This document shows positions 8,309 to 16,855 of a DNA stretch of 64,000 nt, one piece after another. Origin of the DNA: Henriciella mobilis (lineage in GTDB: Bacteria; Pseudomonadota; Alphaproteobacteria; Caulobacterales; Hyphomonadaceae); assembly GCF_003576315.1 (NCBI RefSeq), contig NZ_QWFZ01000003.1:310001-374000 (forward strand). Reading direction: 5' to 3'. A program made the translations under genes and the position numbers. Every line of letters begins with the position of its first letter. Position 1 is the stretch's first letter. Below the pieces are notes generated by a model, which was not told where the DNA came from, searched no databases, and saw nothing but the letters and a program-made list of their open reading frames with translations.

Positions 8309-9802
8309 ATGAGCACCAGCGATGCTGTGCCGGCGCCAGCCGACACTGTCCACGTTGAACCGTCCCTTGATCTCGGCGGGGCCATGGACCGGCGGGGGTT
8401 TGCCTGGGCGGTCTTCGAATGGGCGCGAAACCCCTACTACATCCTGATCGTGATCTACCTTTTCCCCGTCTATTTTGGCGGGGTGATCGGGCAGGACCTC
8501 ATCGCCAGCGGCGCGCTTGAAGGGCTTGATCCTGACTCGATCCAGAAAGCGGCCAACGCCGAGGGCCAGGCGAAGATCGCCTCCATTGTGAAAACGGCAG
8601 GCTTCGTTGCCGCTTTGACAGCGCCGTTCCTTGGCGCCGCGCTCGACAAGGGCGGGCGCCGCAAACCGCTCCTCGCCGTTTTCCTCGGCGTTCTGGCCAT
8701 CATGTCCTTCATGCTCTGGTTCGCGAAGGCAGACGGCAGCGGCCTCTCGATCGCTCAGACCATGGGCGTTCTGGTCATTGCCGCCGTCGCCTACACCTAT
8801 TCGGAAGTCACACACAATTCGATGCTGAACGTGAACGGCCGGGCCGCCTCCCTGCCGGCCATTTCCGGGCTTGGGCTGGCGCTCGGCAACCTGGCGGGCG
8901 CACTGCTACTGGCCTTTATTGTGTTTGCCTTTGCGATGCCGGCACTCATCCAGTGGCCGTTTGAGACGCCGCTGTTCGGGATCGATGTCGAGGCGGGCGA
9001 ACATTACCGCCTGGCCGGTCCGCTCTGCGCCGTCTGGCTGGTCCTCTTCTCGATCTATTTCTTCATGCGTTCGGAGGATGGCGGCACGCGCGGCGCCAGC
9101 TGGGTCAAGGCCGGCAAGTCCGGTGCCCGGAGCCTGCTCAACACGTTCCTGAAGGCGCGCGACAATATCAACATCCTCAAATATCTCGGCGCCCGGATGC
9201 TTTATGCTGACGGGATGCAGGCCCTGCTGGCGCTGGGCGGGGTCTATATCGGTCTTTACCTGCAATGGAACCTCGTCGAGCTTGCCGCCTACGCGATCCT
9301 GGCCTCGATCTTCGCCTTTGGCGGCGGAATTGTCGGCGGCTGGCTCGACGGCCTGGTCGGCCCGAAACGGGCGCTGATGATCGAGATTCTGGGGATGATC
9401 GCCACGCTCACCTTCCAGCTGTCGATCACGCCCGACGCCGTCCTGTTTGGCCTGTTCCCGGGCTTCACAATCTGGGACGGACCGATCTTCAACACGCTTT
9501 CGGATGTGGTCTATCTGTGCACAGCGGCCTTCATTGCCGTGACCGCAACAGCCAGTATTTCGTCCAGCCGGTCGATGCTCGTCCATCTCGCCCCCGCGCA
9601 GCGGGTCGGGGAGTTCTTCGGACTTTACGCGATTGCCGGGACGGTGACGGTGTGGCTGGGACCGCTCCTGGTGGAACTCTTCACCCAATGGTCCGGTGAC
9701 CAGCGGATCGGCATGAGTGCAATCGGCCTGCTTTTCATCCTCGGCCTGATCGTACTGACCACCGTCCACTCACCGCATCATCCGGCAGTGGACGAAGACT
9801 GA
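8309..9802 (+). CDS. MFS transporter, UMF1/Atg22-like family
   Basis: About 497 residues and 11-12 membrane helices. The N-terminus RRGFAWAVFEWARNPYYILI corresponds to the signature opening of the UMF1 (Atg22-like) family, and a basic loop LDKGGRRKPLLA follows the second helix, as is usual in MFS proteins. Start ATG 8309 is preceded by GGAGG (GCGGAGGAAAACAT). Members of this family are poorly characterised. The divergent FecA-like receptor and shared Fur-like boxes suggest a role in taking up or exporting an iron chelate across the inner membrane, which is inference. It converges on the TadE gene with no spacer. Confidence 0.8.
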   Translation: MSTSDAVPAPADTVHVEPSLDLGGAMDRRGFAWAVFEWARNPYYILIVIYLFPVYFGGVIGQDLIASGALEGLDPDSIQKAANAEGQAKIASIVKTAGFVAALTAPFLGAALDKGGRRKPLLAVFLGVLAIMSFMLWFAKADGSGLSIAQTMGVLVIAAVAYTYSEVTHNSMLNVNGRAASLPAISGLGLALGNLAGALLLAFIVFAFAMPALIQWPFETPLFGIDVEAGEHYRLAGPLCAVWLVLFSIYFFMRSEDGGTRGASWVKAGKSGARSLLNTFLKARDNINILKYLGARMLYADGMQALLALGGVYIGLYLQWNLVELAAYAILASIFAFGGGIVGGWLDGLVGPKRALMIEILGMIATLTFQLSITPDAVLFGLFPGFTIWDGPIFNTLSDVVYLCTAAFIAVTATASISSSRSMLVHLAPAQRVGEFFGLYAIAGTVTVWLGPLLVELFTQWSGDQRIGMSAIGLLFILGLIVLTTVHSPHHPAVDED

Positions 9803-10345
9803 TCAGTTGCGGACGCGGGCGACGTGCGTAACGCGGCGCGGGCGGAGGTAGAATTCGTCGCGCAGGGTCTTCTTGGTGGTGATGAAGTAACCGAGCTGCG
9901 ATTCATAATCGTATTCGATCTGCGCGAAAATGATCGATCCGTTCTCGGGCACGAGGTTGTCTGGAACCTCAACGACGCTGTCCTCGACCCAGGCCTGCAG
10001 GTTGCGTCCGTCGCTCCAGGCGACCTTGGTCGTGCCATTGTCGTCATACAGGCTCGAGACGCGCAGGCGCACGCCTTCGACCGGATTGGGCTCGAGGATC
10101 ATGCGCGTCGCCTCGACAATATCGTTCAGCTCCGCATCGTCGATGGTTGCCGCGCGGGCGACCAGGTCGCCCAGCGTCGCGGCCGCACTGGTCACCTTTC
10201 GGTCGAGGACCATCATCAGCGACAGCTCCACACAGGCGAAGTAGATCAGCACCATGACCGGCGCGATCAGGGCGAACTCGATGGCCGAGATACCCTTTTT
10301 CGCAGCGTGGAAAAGGCGGATGCGATGAGCGAAAACAGTCAGCAT
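9803..10345 (-). CDS. TadE-like pseudopilin
   Basis: A 180-residue protein with the TadE/TadG N-terminal hallmark: a short basic stretch, then KKGISAIEFALIAPVMVLIYFACVEL, in which the glutamate in SAIEFA follows the prepilin-like cleavage region and leads into one membrane helix. The rest is an extracytoplasmic domain. TadE-like minor pilins assemble with Flp pili (tight adherence system) after TadV cleavage. It is the second of two such genes. The stop of the upstream TadE gene is 8 bp before this start, and GAGG between them should act as its ribosome site. Confidence 0.85.
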   Translation of the reverse strand: MLTVFAHRIRLFHAAKKGISAIEFALIAPVMVLIYFACVELSLMMVLDRKVTSAAATLGDLVARAATIDDAELNDIVEATRMILEPNPVEGVRLRVSSLYDDNGTTKVAWSDGRNLQAWVEDSVVEVPDNLVPENGSIIFAQIEYDYESQLGYFITTKKTLRDEFYLRPRRVTHVARVRN

Positions 10346-10353
10346 GGGCGGCC

Positions 10354-10914
10354 TCAGAACGGCTCGTTGCGGAAGACGACAGTGGCCTGCAGCAAGTGCC
10401 GGTTACCACTCATATTGGCCAGCGGGGCGCTCATCACCGGAGTGATCAGGTCCCAGGCATAGAAGGCGCGAACAACGACGATATCATCACGCCCGCCCGG
10501 GTCGAATTCGAATCCGGTCGCGTCCAGTTCACCGTTTTCGTCAAGCGGGCTGGCATTGTTGGTGGACGTGAAATCATCATAGGTCTTTACGTCGAGCTGG
10601 ATCTTTCCCTTGCACTCGAACATTTCGAAGACCTGGGCGCAGACGATGTCCTCGAAGGCATCCCGGTCGAAATTCTCGCCGCTCTGCAACTCGCCTGTGC
10701 GGATGCCGCGGGCTGCCTCGTTCAGGCCATGCTCAAGCACAGCCGACATGATGAAGATCACACAGACTTCGAGCAGACCGAAAATCAGGAAGAAGAAAGG
10801 TATGGCGATCATGGCGAATTCGACGGCGGCGACGCCGCGGCGGTCCTCAGCCCATGCGCGGAACCGTTTCAGCCAGATCGGCGATACAAGTCCCGGAACT
10901 TTCTGAAAACTCAT
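10354..10914 (-). CDS. TadE-like pseudopilin
   Basis: About 186 residues. After a 20-residue basic leader come EDRRGVAAVEFAMIAIPFFFLIFGLLEV and a second hydrophobic stretch, the TadE hallmark (glutamate in AVEFAM). The remainder is an exported domain containing two cysteines (VCAQVFEMFECKG) that could form a disulphide. The start ATG 10914 has GGAG 9 bases upstream; a longer open frame to 11397 exists but lacks hydrophobic or family features. It forms a two-gene operon with the TadE gene below. No other tad/cpa genes occur in the window, so this pair is separated from the main pilus locus or serves another apparatus. Confidence 0.85.
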   Translation of the reverse strand: MSFQKVPGLVSPIWLKRFRAWAEDRRGVAAVEFAMIAIPFFFLIFGLLEVCVIFIMSAVLEHGLNEAARGIRTGELQSGENFDRDAFEDIVCAQVFEMFECKGKIQLDVKTYDDFTSTNNASPLDENGELDATGFEFDPGGRDDIVVVRAFYAWDLITPVMSAPLANMSGNRHLLQATVVFRNEPF

Positions 10915-11122
10915 GATTTTCTCCGCGCTCCACCCGGCGTACCTTTTGGATGGCGACAGACCTACCACCTCACGGTTTCGGCGCCGTTCAGCCGATCGAT
11001 AAAATTTCACAGAACTGGCCGCTACTGTTGCCTGCGGCCTTTCGCTTGCGGTGGCAGCCTTTACCTCGCCTTGATCTGATACCATTTTGGGTAGGCGAGC
11101 AGGCTTCTGGAAGGACACCCCG

Positions 11123-12259
11123 ATGAGCCACAATCCGGTCAGGCCATGGCGTTCCATCGAACGGCGCGCGTCGCGAAAGATTCGCGTCGGATCGGTCGAA
11201 ATTGGCGGGGATGCGCCGATTGCCGTGCAGACCATGACCAACACGCCAACCGAGGATGCGGCAGCCACGATTGCGCAAATCGAGCGCTGCGCAGAGGCCG
11301 GCGCCGACATTGTGCGTGTCTCCTGCCCGACCGAAGACGCCACAGCCGCCATGCCCGCCATCTGCAAGGCCTCGCCCGTGCCGATCGTGGCGGACATCCA
11401 TTTCCACTACAAACGCGGCATCGAGGCCGCCGATGCGGGCGCAGCCTGCCTGCGCATCAATCCCGGCAATATCGGCAGCCAGGCGCGTGTGAAGGAAGTC
11501 GTAAATGCCGCGCGCGCCAATGGCTGCTCCATCCGGATCGGCGTGAATGGCGGCTCGCTGGAGCGCCACCTGCTGGAGAAGTATGGCGAGCCCTGTCCCG
11601 ATGCGATGGTCGAAAGCGCCCTCGACCATGCCCGTATCCTCGATGATCTCGGCTTCCACGATTACAAGATTTCGGTGAAGGCGTCTGACATGTTCCTCAC
11701 CGTGGCGGCCTATCAACAGCTCGCCGAGGCAACCGACGCGCCGCTGCATCTCGGCATCACCGAGGCGGGCGGCCTGCGCACCGGCACCGTCAAATCCTCC
11801 ATCGGCATGGGCAACCTGCTCTGGATGGGGATCGGCGACACGATCCGCGTCTCGCTGTCGGCAGATCCGGTCGAGGAAGTGAAGGTCGGCTTCGACATGC
11901 TGAAATCACTGGGCCTCAGAACGCGCGGCGTGAACATCATCGCCTGTCCCAGCTGCGCACGTCAGGGCTTCGACGTCATCAAGACGGTCGAGACGCTGGA
12001 AGACCGGCTCGCCCACATTTCCGAACCGATCTCGCTGTCTATCATCGGCTGCGTCGTCAACGGGCCTGGCGAGGCGGCGCTGACCGATCTCGGCTTCACG
12101 GGCGGCGGCAAGGAAAGCGGGAAGATGTATGTCTCCGGCCGCCCCGACCACAACGTCTCCAATGCCGACATGGTCGAGCATATCGTCGAGCTGGTCGAAC
12201 AGAAGGCTGAACGCATGAAAGCCCAGCGCGAGGCGGACGAGACCGTCGCGGCGGAGTAA
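11123..12259 (+). CDS. ispG: 4-hydroxy-3-methylbut-2-en-1-yl diphosphate synthase
   Basis: A 378-residue GcpE/IspG protein, penultimate enzyme of the MEP isoprenoid pathway, reducing MEcPP to HMBPP with a 4Fe-4S cluster. It begins with a TIM-barrel domain ([37 protein letters not shown]) and ends with the cluster domain. The ligands are visible: C275 and C278 ([13 protein letters not shown]), C310 and E317 ([10 protein letters not shown]). Start ATG 11123 has GGAAGGA 8 bases before it; the longer frame from 11087 is less likely. It is monocistronic, or cotranscribed with the TetR gene 10 bp downstream. Confidence 0.96.
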   Translation: MSHNPVRPWRSIERRASRKIRVGSVEIGGDAPIAVQTMTNTPTEDAAATIAQIERCAEAGADIVRVSCPTEDATAAMPAICKASPVPIVADIHFHYKRGIEAADAGAACLRINPGNIGSQARVKEVVNAARANGCSIRIGVNGGSLERHLLEKYGEPCPDAMVESALDHARILDDLGFHDYKISVKASDMFLTVAAYQQLAEATDAPLHLGITEAGGLRTGTVKSSIGMGNLLWMGIGDTIRVSLSADPVEEVKVGFDMLKSLGLRTRGVNIIACPSCARQGFDVIKTVETLEDRLAHISEPISLSIIGCVVNGPGEAALTDLGFTGGGKESGKMYVSGRPDHNVSNADMVEHIVELVEQKAERMKAQREADETVAAE

Positions 12260-12268
12260 CGCGCCGCC

Positions 12269-12793
12269 ATGTCCAGACATGCCGAGCGCCGCGAACAGCT
12301 CCTCGACAAGGTGGCCGACCACCTGCTTGTTGCCGGTATAGCAGGCTCAAGCCTCAGACCGCTGGCGGAAGCCGTCGGGCTCAGCGACCGGATGCTGCTT
12401 TACTACTTCAAGGACAAGGAAGACGTGATCGCTGGCGGACTTGCGCGTGTGGCCGAGCGACTGACCGTGCGGCTGGAAGCCGCCACGGCCTCGACCCAAA
12501 TGCCCCTGGACCAGCTGCGTAGCCGCCTCGCAGACCTCCTGCTCGACGATGCAATCTGGCCTTACATGCAGCTCTGGCTGGAAATGGCGAGCCTGTCTGC
12601 GCGCGGTGAGGAGCCTTTCCGCACGGTGGGCAAGTCGCTGGGCGAACATTTTCTTGAGTGGGGTAGCGCCCAGCTTGCAAGCGCCAATGAAGCGGACCGC
12701 GCCCGTGACGCGGTCCACCTGCTTGCCTCCCTGGAAGGGCTTGTCCTGCTGAAAAGCCTCGGTCTCGACGAGGCCTTGCGCGGCGCTTACTGA
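12269..12793 (+). CDS. TetR/AcrR family transcriptional regulator
   Basis: A 174-residue protein with a TetR N-terminal helix-turn-helix: RREQLLDKVADHLLVAGIAGSSLRPLAEAVGLSDRMLLYYFKDKEDVIAGGL, where the LLYYFKDKEDV segment is diagnostic. The C-terminal ligand domain has no recognisable specificity. The gene begins 10 bp after ispG and its 3' end overlaps the convergent 4-TM gene by 7 bp. Two TGTAGC-n4-GCTACA palindromes lie in front of that convergent gene and are the natural candidate binding sites. The pairing of regulator and target is inferred from position. Confidence 0.88.
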   Translation: MSRHAERREQLLDKVADHLLVAGIAGSSLRPLAEAVGLSDRMLLYYFKDKEDVIAGGLARVAERLTVRLEAATASTQMPLDQLRSRLADLLLDDAIWPYMQLWLEMASLSARGEEPFRTVGKSLGEHFLEWGSAQLASANEADRARDAVHLLASLEGLVLLKSLGLDEALRGAY

Positions 12794-13212
12794 GCGCGGT
12801 TCAGCAGGAAGGCCAGAAAAATCCCAGCGCCGCCACCCCAAAGGATCGCCGCGCCTGCGCCTGCGTGATGGGCCGTGGTATCACCGTACAGCACCGGAAA
12901 CCATGCGAGTGCCAAACCATCCATCATGACCGCGGCTGCTGTCGCGAAAGATGTCCCGAGGGCGATCTTGTTGCGGCTGATGCCTGCAAGCTGCGGCAGG
13001 AAGTAAATGACCGGGAAGAGCGCCGGTATCATCAGGACGTACAGCACAACCCGCCCCAATCCGTCGTAGATGCCTAGCGGAGCAAGAAAACGAAGCGCCA
13101 GCGCGCCCAGAAACCACACTATGACGCCTATCGCGGCCAGCCGCCCAATCTGTGCTCTGGTCAGGCCCGCACCGGATCGATGGGAAGCGTTTGGAAGTGG
13201 AATGTCAGCCAT
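12787..13212 (-). CDS. four-helix membrane protein of unknown function
   Basis: About 141 residues with four hydrophobic helices (IGRLAAIGVIVWFLGALAL; GRVVLYVLMIPALFPVIYFL; LGTSFATAAAVMMDGLALAW; GAGAAILWGGGAGIFLAFLL). I do not recognise the family with certainty. ATG 13212 gives a protein starting MADIPLPN, with AAGGAAA about 9 bases upstream. Two tandem TetR-type operators lie 13-56 bp ahead of the start, overlapping where a promoter should be, and the convergent TetR gene ends inside this one. This suggests a small regulator-target module, perhaps for stress or compound efflux, but no substrate can be named. Confidence 0.75.
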   Translation of the reverse strand: MADIPLPNASHRSGAGLTRAQIGRLAAIGVIVWFLGALALRFLAPLGIYDGLGRVVLYVLMIPALFPVIYFLPQLAGISRNKIALGTSFATAAAVMMDGLALAWFPVLYGDTTAHHAGAGAAILWGGGAGIFLAFLLNRAQ

Positions 13213-13224
13213 GGCGAAGTTTCC

Positions 13225-13242
13225 TTGTAGCAATCGCTACAA
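13225..13242. promoter_or_regulatory. TetR-type operator, proximal copy
   Basis: Perfect inverted repeat TTGTAGC-AATC-GCTACAA, 18 bp, ending 13 bp before the start of the 4-TM membrane protein gene. TGTAGC half-sites in this arrangement are common for TetR/AcrR regulators. Confidence 0.75.
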
Positions 13243-13252
13243 TCTAGCACTA

Positions 13253-13268
13253 TGTAGCGACCGCTACA
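13253..13268. promoter_or_regulatory. TetR-type operator, distal copy
   Basis: TGTAGC-GACC-GCTACA, a second perfect 6-bp-arm palindrome. Its centre is 27 bp from that of the proximal copy, so two dimers could bind side by side. The shared half-site makes chance improbable. Confidence 0.75.
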
Positions 13269-13327
13269 ATACCAGGATGCAAGATCCCTCCGACTGGCTC
13301 TGGACACGCTCACACTTCGACGAAATG

Positions 13328-13861
13328 TCAGCGGTCGCGGACGACATCGCAGATAGCGCCGTCGGCGAGCGAAAGCGCCAGGTCATGGGCGTCCTGGCTG
13401 GGGGCCAGCCGGCGGATAAGCGCAAGGCCCGGCCCGTCGAGAAACACGGTTTCTGTCGCGTCCGGCAGGCCTTCCGGGGAGGCGCCTTTATCCTTCGGGT
13501 GCAGCAGCAGAACCGCTGCGTCCTGCCCGTCCAGCGACGCCACGAAGACATTGTTGGTGCGGCGGTCGAAGATCGAGAGTGAGCCATACCCCTCCCAGCC
13601 CGGAGCCGTGATCAGCACAGGCCCATCCGCCGTTTCAAACCGGCAGAGCGCATAAAAAAGGTCGGGCGAAGGGCGGACGATGGTCTGCGTCTGCGGCGTC
13701 ATCCGGGGCGAGGCCGTCCACTGGTTCATCGGAACGCCGCGTTCCGCCATGCGCTCCATCGCCGTCGCCATGATCTTCGCCGGGATGGCGTGCAGCACGA
13801 CAAAATGCCCCAGCGCTGCTGTTGCCGCAAAGACGAGGAGGGCAAGCAGCCAGCGCATCAA
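13328..13861 (-). CDS. DUF1254-type exported protein
   Basis: A 177-residue protein with an N-terminal signal anchor (MMRWLLALLVFAATAALGHFVV) and a domain resembling DUF1254: RPSPDLFYALCRFETADGPVLITAP followed by GYGSLSIFDRRTNNVF. DUF1254 commonly occurs fused in front of, or next to, DUF1214, and here the upstream gene carries DUF1214. The two overlap by ATGA, indicating translational coupling and probably a periplasmic complex. Biochemical function is unknown. The 115-bp gap downstream holds the TetR operators of the next gene. Confidence 0.75.
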   Translation of the reverse strand: MMRWLLALLVFAATAALGHFVVLHAIPAKIMATAMERMAERGVPMNQWTASPRMTPQTQTIVRPSPDLFYALCRFETADGPVLITAPGWEGYGSLSIFDRRTNNVFVASLDGQDAAVLLLHPKDKGASPEGLPDATETVFLDGPGLALIRRLAPSQDAHDLALSLADGAICDVVRDR

Positions 13862-14469
13862 CCTTTCCTCTCGCAGGCAATCTGTTCGACACGCGGCGGG
13901 GTCAGCGCGGTTTCCGGCGACGCCAGCAGCGCCTCGCTGGGCAGGTAGAGGCGCAGCGTCAGGTCAAATGTCCCGGCCGCCTTGCTGGACACCCATTGGC
14001 GGGGCTCCATGCCGCCCTGGTCCGCGCCGATCATGAAGGTCCAGTCTTCCGCCATGCCAAGCGCTTCGGCATCGCTGGCATCGAAGGAGAGGGCGCCGTC
14101 CTCATTCATCGGCAGGCGGCTGTCGGCGTCATAGAGTGTGATCGACCACCACTCGGCCGGGAAGCTGCCGCCAGAGACCCGGTAGGCGCAGTTTTCCTTC
14201 AGGGCGCGGCCCTTCTCATCAACCGACCGGGTGAAATACACCGCCTCTTCCTTGCGCAGGGCGAGCAGGCCATGGCGAGCGATCCGGGCGCGAACATAAG
14301 GATCGGCGGCCTCTGACCCGATTGACCAGTCGCTGCGCCAGTCCTCGATGTCGATGCCGTCTCCGAGCCGGGGCCCGAAGGGCAGCAGGCCACCCATCCA
14401 GAAGGCAGAGCCCACCCCGGCAGCAAGTCCGAGAATCGCGGCAAGCAGGAGCGGCAGCACGAAACGCAT
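13858..14469 (-). CDS. DUF1214 domain protein
   Basis: About 203 residues with one N-terminal helix (MRFVLPLLLAAILGLAAGVGSAFWMGG) and a DUF1214 region: DPYVRARIARHGLLALRKEEAVYF, CAYRVSGGSFPAEWWSITLYD and the C-terminal LTLRLYLPSEALL. These Trp- and Tyr-rich segments are typical of the family. Start ATG 14469 has AGGAAAG 5 bases upstream, better than the ATG at 14508. It is followed with a 4-bp overlap by the DUF1254 gene. The two halves that are fused in many bacteria are separate here. Function unknown; location probably periplasmic and membrane-anchored. Confidence 0.8.
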   Translation of the reverse strand: MRFVLPLLLAAILGLAAGVGSAFWMGGLLPFGPRLGDGIDIEDWRSDWSIGSEAADPYVRARIARHGLLALRKEEAVYFTRSVDEKGRALKENCAYRVSGGSFPAEWWSITLYDADSRLPMNEDGALSFDASDAEALGMAEDWTFMIGADQGGMEPRQWVSSKAAGTFDLTLRLYLPSEALLASPETALTPPRVEQIACERKG

Positions 14470-14517
14470 GAGCTTTCCTACTGCCGCTTTTCGCCAGCGT
14501 GAAGCCAAAATCCAGGT

Positions 14518-15720
14518 TCAGGCCGGGCTGCCCTGTTCCATGGCCGCTGGCCGCCGGGACGGTTTTGGTTTCAGCCCGAACCATGGCCGCAGCCAGCCCA
14601 CCCGCCGGATGAGATATTCGTGCAGCAGGGCGCAACCACCCATGGTTACGAGGACCAGAAGCGCAAACTCGGTCCAGACATCAAGGCCCTGCCGGGTCAG
14701 CCAGAACCCGGCCATCACGATGATGGTCTGGTGCAGGATGTACCAGGGGAAGACCGCCTCGGTCATGTAGGTGAGCGCCGGGCCAGCCCGGTTGAGATAG
14801 CGTTCCGCCAGCGCCAGCAGCGACAGGATCGCCAGCCAGGCATAAGCAATCCGCGCCATGCGGGCCGGCCAGATGATCCAGTCCCAGCCGGAGGTGCTGC
14901 TGGCCAGCATGTCCCAGTTGCTCCAGACGACCGTCAGACCGCTGCCGAGAGCAAGCGTCAAGACAATCACCGGCAGGATGGCGCGGCGAATGGCGGCCCA
15001 AAAGGCGGCATCCTTCGCCAGCAGGAAACCCGTCATCAGAATGGTCAGACTGTGGGCGTGGTTGGCCCAGTCCCAGACGAGATTGTGGGTTGTCGGAAAG
15101 TATGGATCGAGAAACAGCCGATAGGCGGTGTGCGGCAGCAGCGGGAGCGCGATAACCATCACGATGCCCAGACGGCCTGCGAAAAGCCGTCCCGTAATCG
15201 CTGCGCCACGACCTTCCATGAAGCGTGAAATCGGCCCGGCAACGGGCGCCAGCATCAGCGAATAGACAAGCAGGTAGACAATGTACCAGAGATGGTTCCA
15301 GGTCGGGGTGATGATGGAAAAGTCCGAGGCCGGGTTCAGGTATTGCGGATAGAAGGCAAGGAAACCGCCATCGAACTCGCCGCTCTCGACAAGCTGCAGC
15401 CAGCTCTGCGGGGCAACGACAAGCACCACCCCGGCGAGGATCGGCAGGCCCATGCGAACCACCCGGTCTCTCGCCAGCCCGCCCGCGCCCAGCTTGGCCG
15501 ACAGGAAGCGCAGGGCGACACCGGATATGAAGAAAAGCAGCGACAGCCGCCACGGGTTGAGCAGGCTCATCAGCGGCTCGGCGCCCTCGCCCGCATGCAC
15601 GCTTTTCACGTGCCAGTCCCACGGCACGTAGAACATGCCGATATGGTAGAAGATCAGCAGCAGGAAGGCGATGATACGCAGCCAGTCGAGGTCATGGCGC
15701 CTTGTGTTGAATTTGGTCAC
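14518..15720 (-). CDS. acyltransferase family 3 membrane protein
   Basis: About 400 residues and 10-11 membrane helices. The N-terminus, RHDLDWLRIIAFLLLIFYHIG, carries the D-x-L-R and histidine of the acyltransferase-3 (OafB/OpgC/NodX) family, and LNPWRLSLLFFISGVALRFL follows. Such enzymes transfer acetyl or succinyl groups to surface glycans at the inner membrane. I chose the GTG at 15720, with GGAG 13 bases before it, because the longer frame from ATG 15843 adds a non-hydrophobic leader outside the family pattern. It diverges from a membrane-bound LytTR regulator 185 bp away. Confidence 0.82.
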   Translation of the reverse strand: MTKFNTRRHDLDWLRIIAFLLLIFYHIGMFYVPWDWHVKSVHAGEGAEPLMSLLNPWRLSLLFFISGVALRFLSAKLGAGGLARDRVVRMGLPILAGVVLVVAPQSWLQLVESGEFDGGFLAFYPQYLNPASDFSIITPTWNHLWYIVYLLVYSLMLAPVAGPISRFMEGRGAAITGRLFAGRLGIVMVIALPLLPHTAYRLFLDPYFPTTHNLVWDWANHAHSLTILMTGFLLAKDAAFWAAIRRAILPVIVLTLALGSGLTVVWSNWDMLASSTSGWDWIIWPARMARIAYAWLAILSLLALAERYLNRAGPALTYMTEAVFPWYILHQTIIVMAGFWLTRQGLDVWTEFALLVLVTMGGCALLHEYLIRRVGWLRPWFGLKPKPSRRPAAMEQGSPA

Positions 15721-15905
15721 GGGGCGAAGTCTCCAGTCAGGTTTGAGCCGACCGTGGCAGAATGGCCCCAGGCCATCAGCTGCGAAGACGCGAAACGAGG
15801 CCGGGCGGGACAAGTGGCTGGCCGCCGGGACGAGTGGCGGCATGCCGGGACGGGCGGCGCGGAAAGCGCTTCGGCTGCGAACCGGCTTGTGGCAAGGAAG
15901 CGCTG

Positions 15906-16748
15906 ATGACTGAGGACATCCGCCACCCCGAAATGGAAGCCGACCGGCGTGCCGACCGGCGAACCTATCTCTATTTCGGCTGCTTCCTGTTTGCCTCGTT
16001 CATCGTCCTGTCGATGTCGGACCAGCACGATTTGAGGCGGGTTGGCGCGGCCTATCCCGACTTGCCTTGGCTGTCACAGGCGACGTCCCACCTCGTCGTC
16101 TTTGCGCTGACGCCGTTCATCACCTTCATGCTGAGCCGCTACCCGCTCTCGGCCTGGCGGCGCAGCCTGCCGATGCATCTTGCCGCAACCGTCGTCTTCT
16201 CGGCCGTGCACATCGTCGCCATGGTCGCCCTGCGAAAGCTGCTGACGCCGCTCGTATTCGGCGTGCCCTATGATTTTGGTTTCGCTGACCCCTCTGTCTG
16301 GCTCTACGAATTCCGCAAGGACCTGCTCACCTACGCCCTGATCGCCGCGCTCTTTGCCATGAACCGGCTGGCCGAACAGCGTGGACTGGAAGCGAAAGCG
16401 GCACAGGCCGAAGCCAGCGAACGCCACCGCCTGACCCTGAAATCCGGCGGGCGGACCTTCTTCGTCGATGCCGGCGACATCATCCGGGTCCGGGCCGCGT
16501 CGAATTATGTCGAAGTGGTCACGCCGGGCCGGACCTATCTGGCGCGCGCAACGCTCAGCGAGCTTGAGAAGCTTCTCGAAAGTGCCGGCGGGCGGCATGT
16601 GCGCGTGCACCGCTCGCACATCGTCGATACCAACCATATCCGCGAAATCATTCCGACGGGTGAAGGCGATGTCACGCTGGTCCTCGACACAGGCGAGGAA
16701 GTGCCCGGCTCACGCCGCTACCGTGACCGCTACGATGCGCGGACGTGA
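15906..16748 (+). CDS. membrane-anchored LytTR DNA-binding regulator
   Basis: About 280 residues. The N-terminal half has four hydrophobic segments (YLYFGCFLFASFIVLSM, LVVFALTPFITFML, LHLAATVV-like, and DLLTYALIAALFAM). The C-terminal ~100 residues are a LytTR domain: TLKSGGRTFFVDAGDIIRVRAASNYVEV, TLSELEKLL, and HVRVHRSHIVDTNHIREI. LytTR proteins bind direct repeats through a beta fold. Here there is no receiver domain; the membrane part presumably senses a signal itself. The gene diverges from the acyltransferase gene, a plausible target. Start supported by GGAAG upstream of ATG 15906. Confidence 0.88.
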   Translation: MTEDIRHPEMEADRRADRRTYLYFGCFLFASFIVLSMSDQHDLRRVGAAYPDLPWLSQATSHLVVFALTPFITFMLSRYPLSAWRRSLPMHLAATVVFSAVHIVAMVALRKLLTPLVFGVPYDFGFADPSVWLYEFRKDLLTYALIAALFAMNRLAEQRGLEAKAAQAEASERHRLTLKSGGRTFFVDAGDIIRVRAASNYVEVVTPGRTYLARATLSELEKLLESAGGRHVRVHRSHIVDTNHIREIIPTGEGDVTLVLDTGEEVPGSRRYRDRYDART

Positions 16749-16855
16749 TCGCTTCGTCTGGTGGCGGGCGCTGCAATTGACCGAACACAAGCCCGTGATT
16801 TGAATTCCGCGATGGCCAACGGGCTGCTAAGGCTTCGCGCGTCGGAGGAAGCTTC

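Noticed and set aside
10988-11749. Minus-strand frame overlapping ispG
   Set aside because: Lies mostly opposite ispG, with His/Gly/Asp composition typical of an antisense frame.
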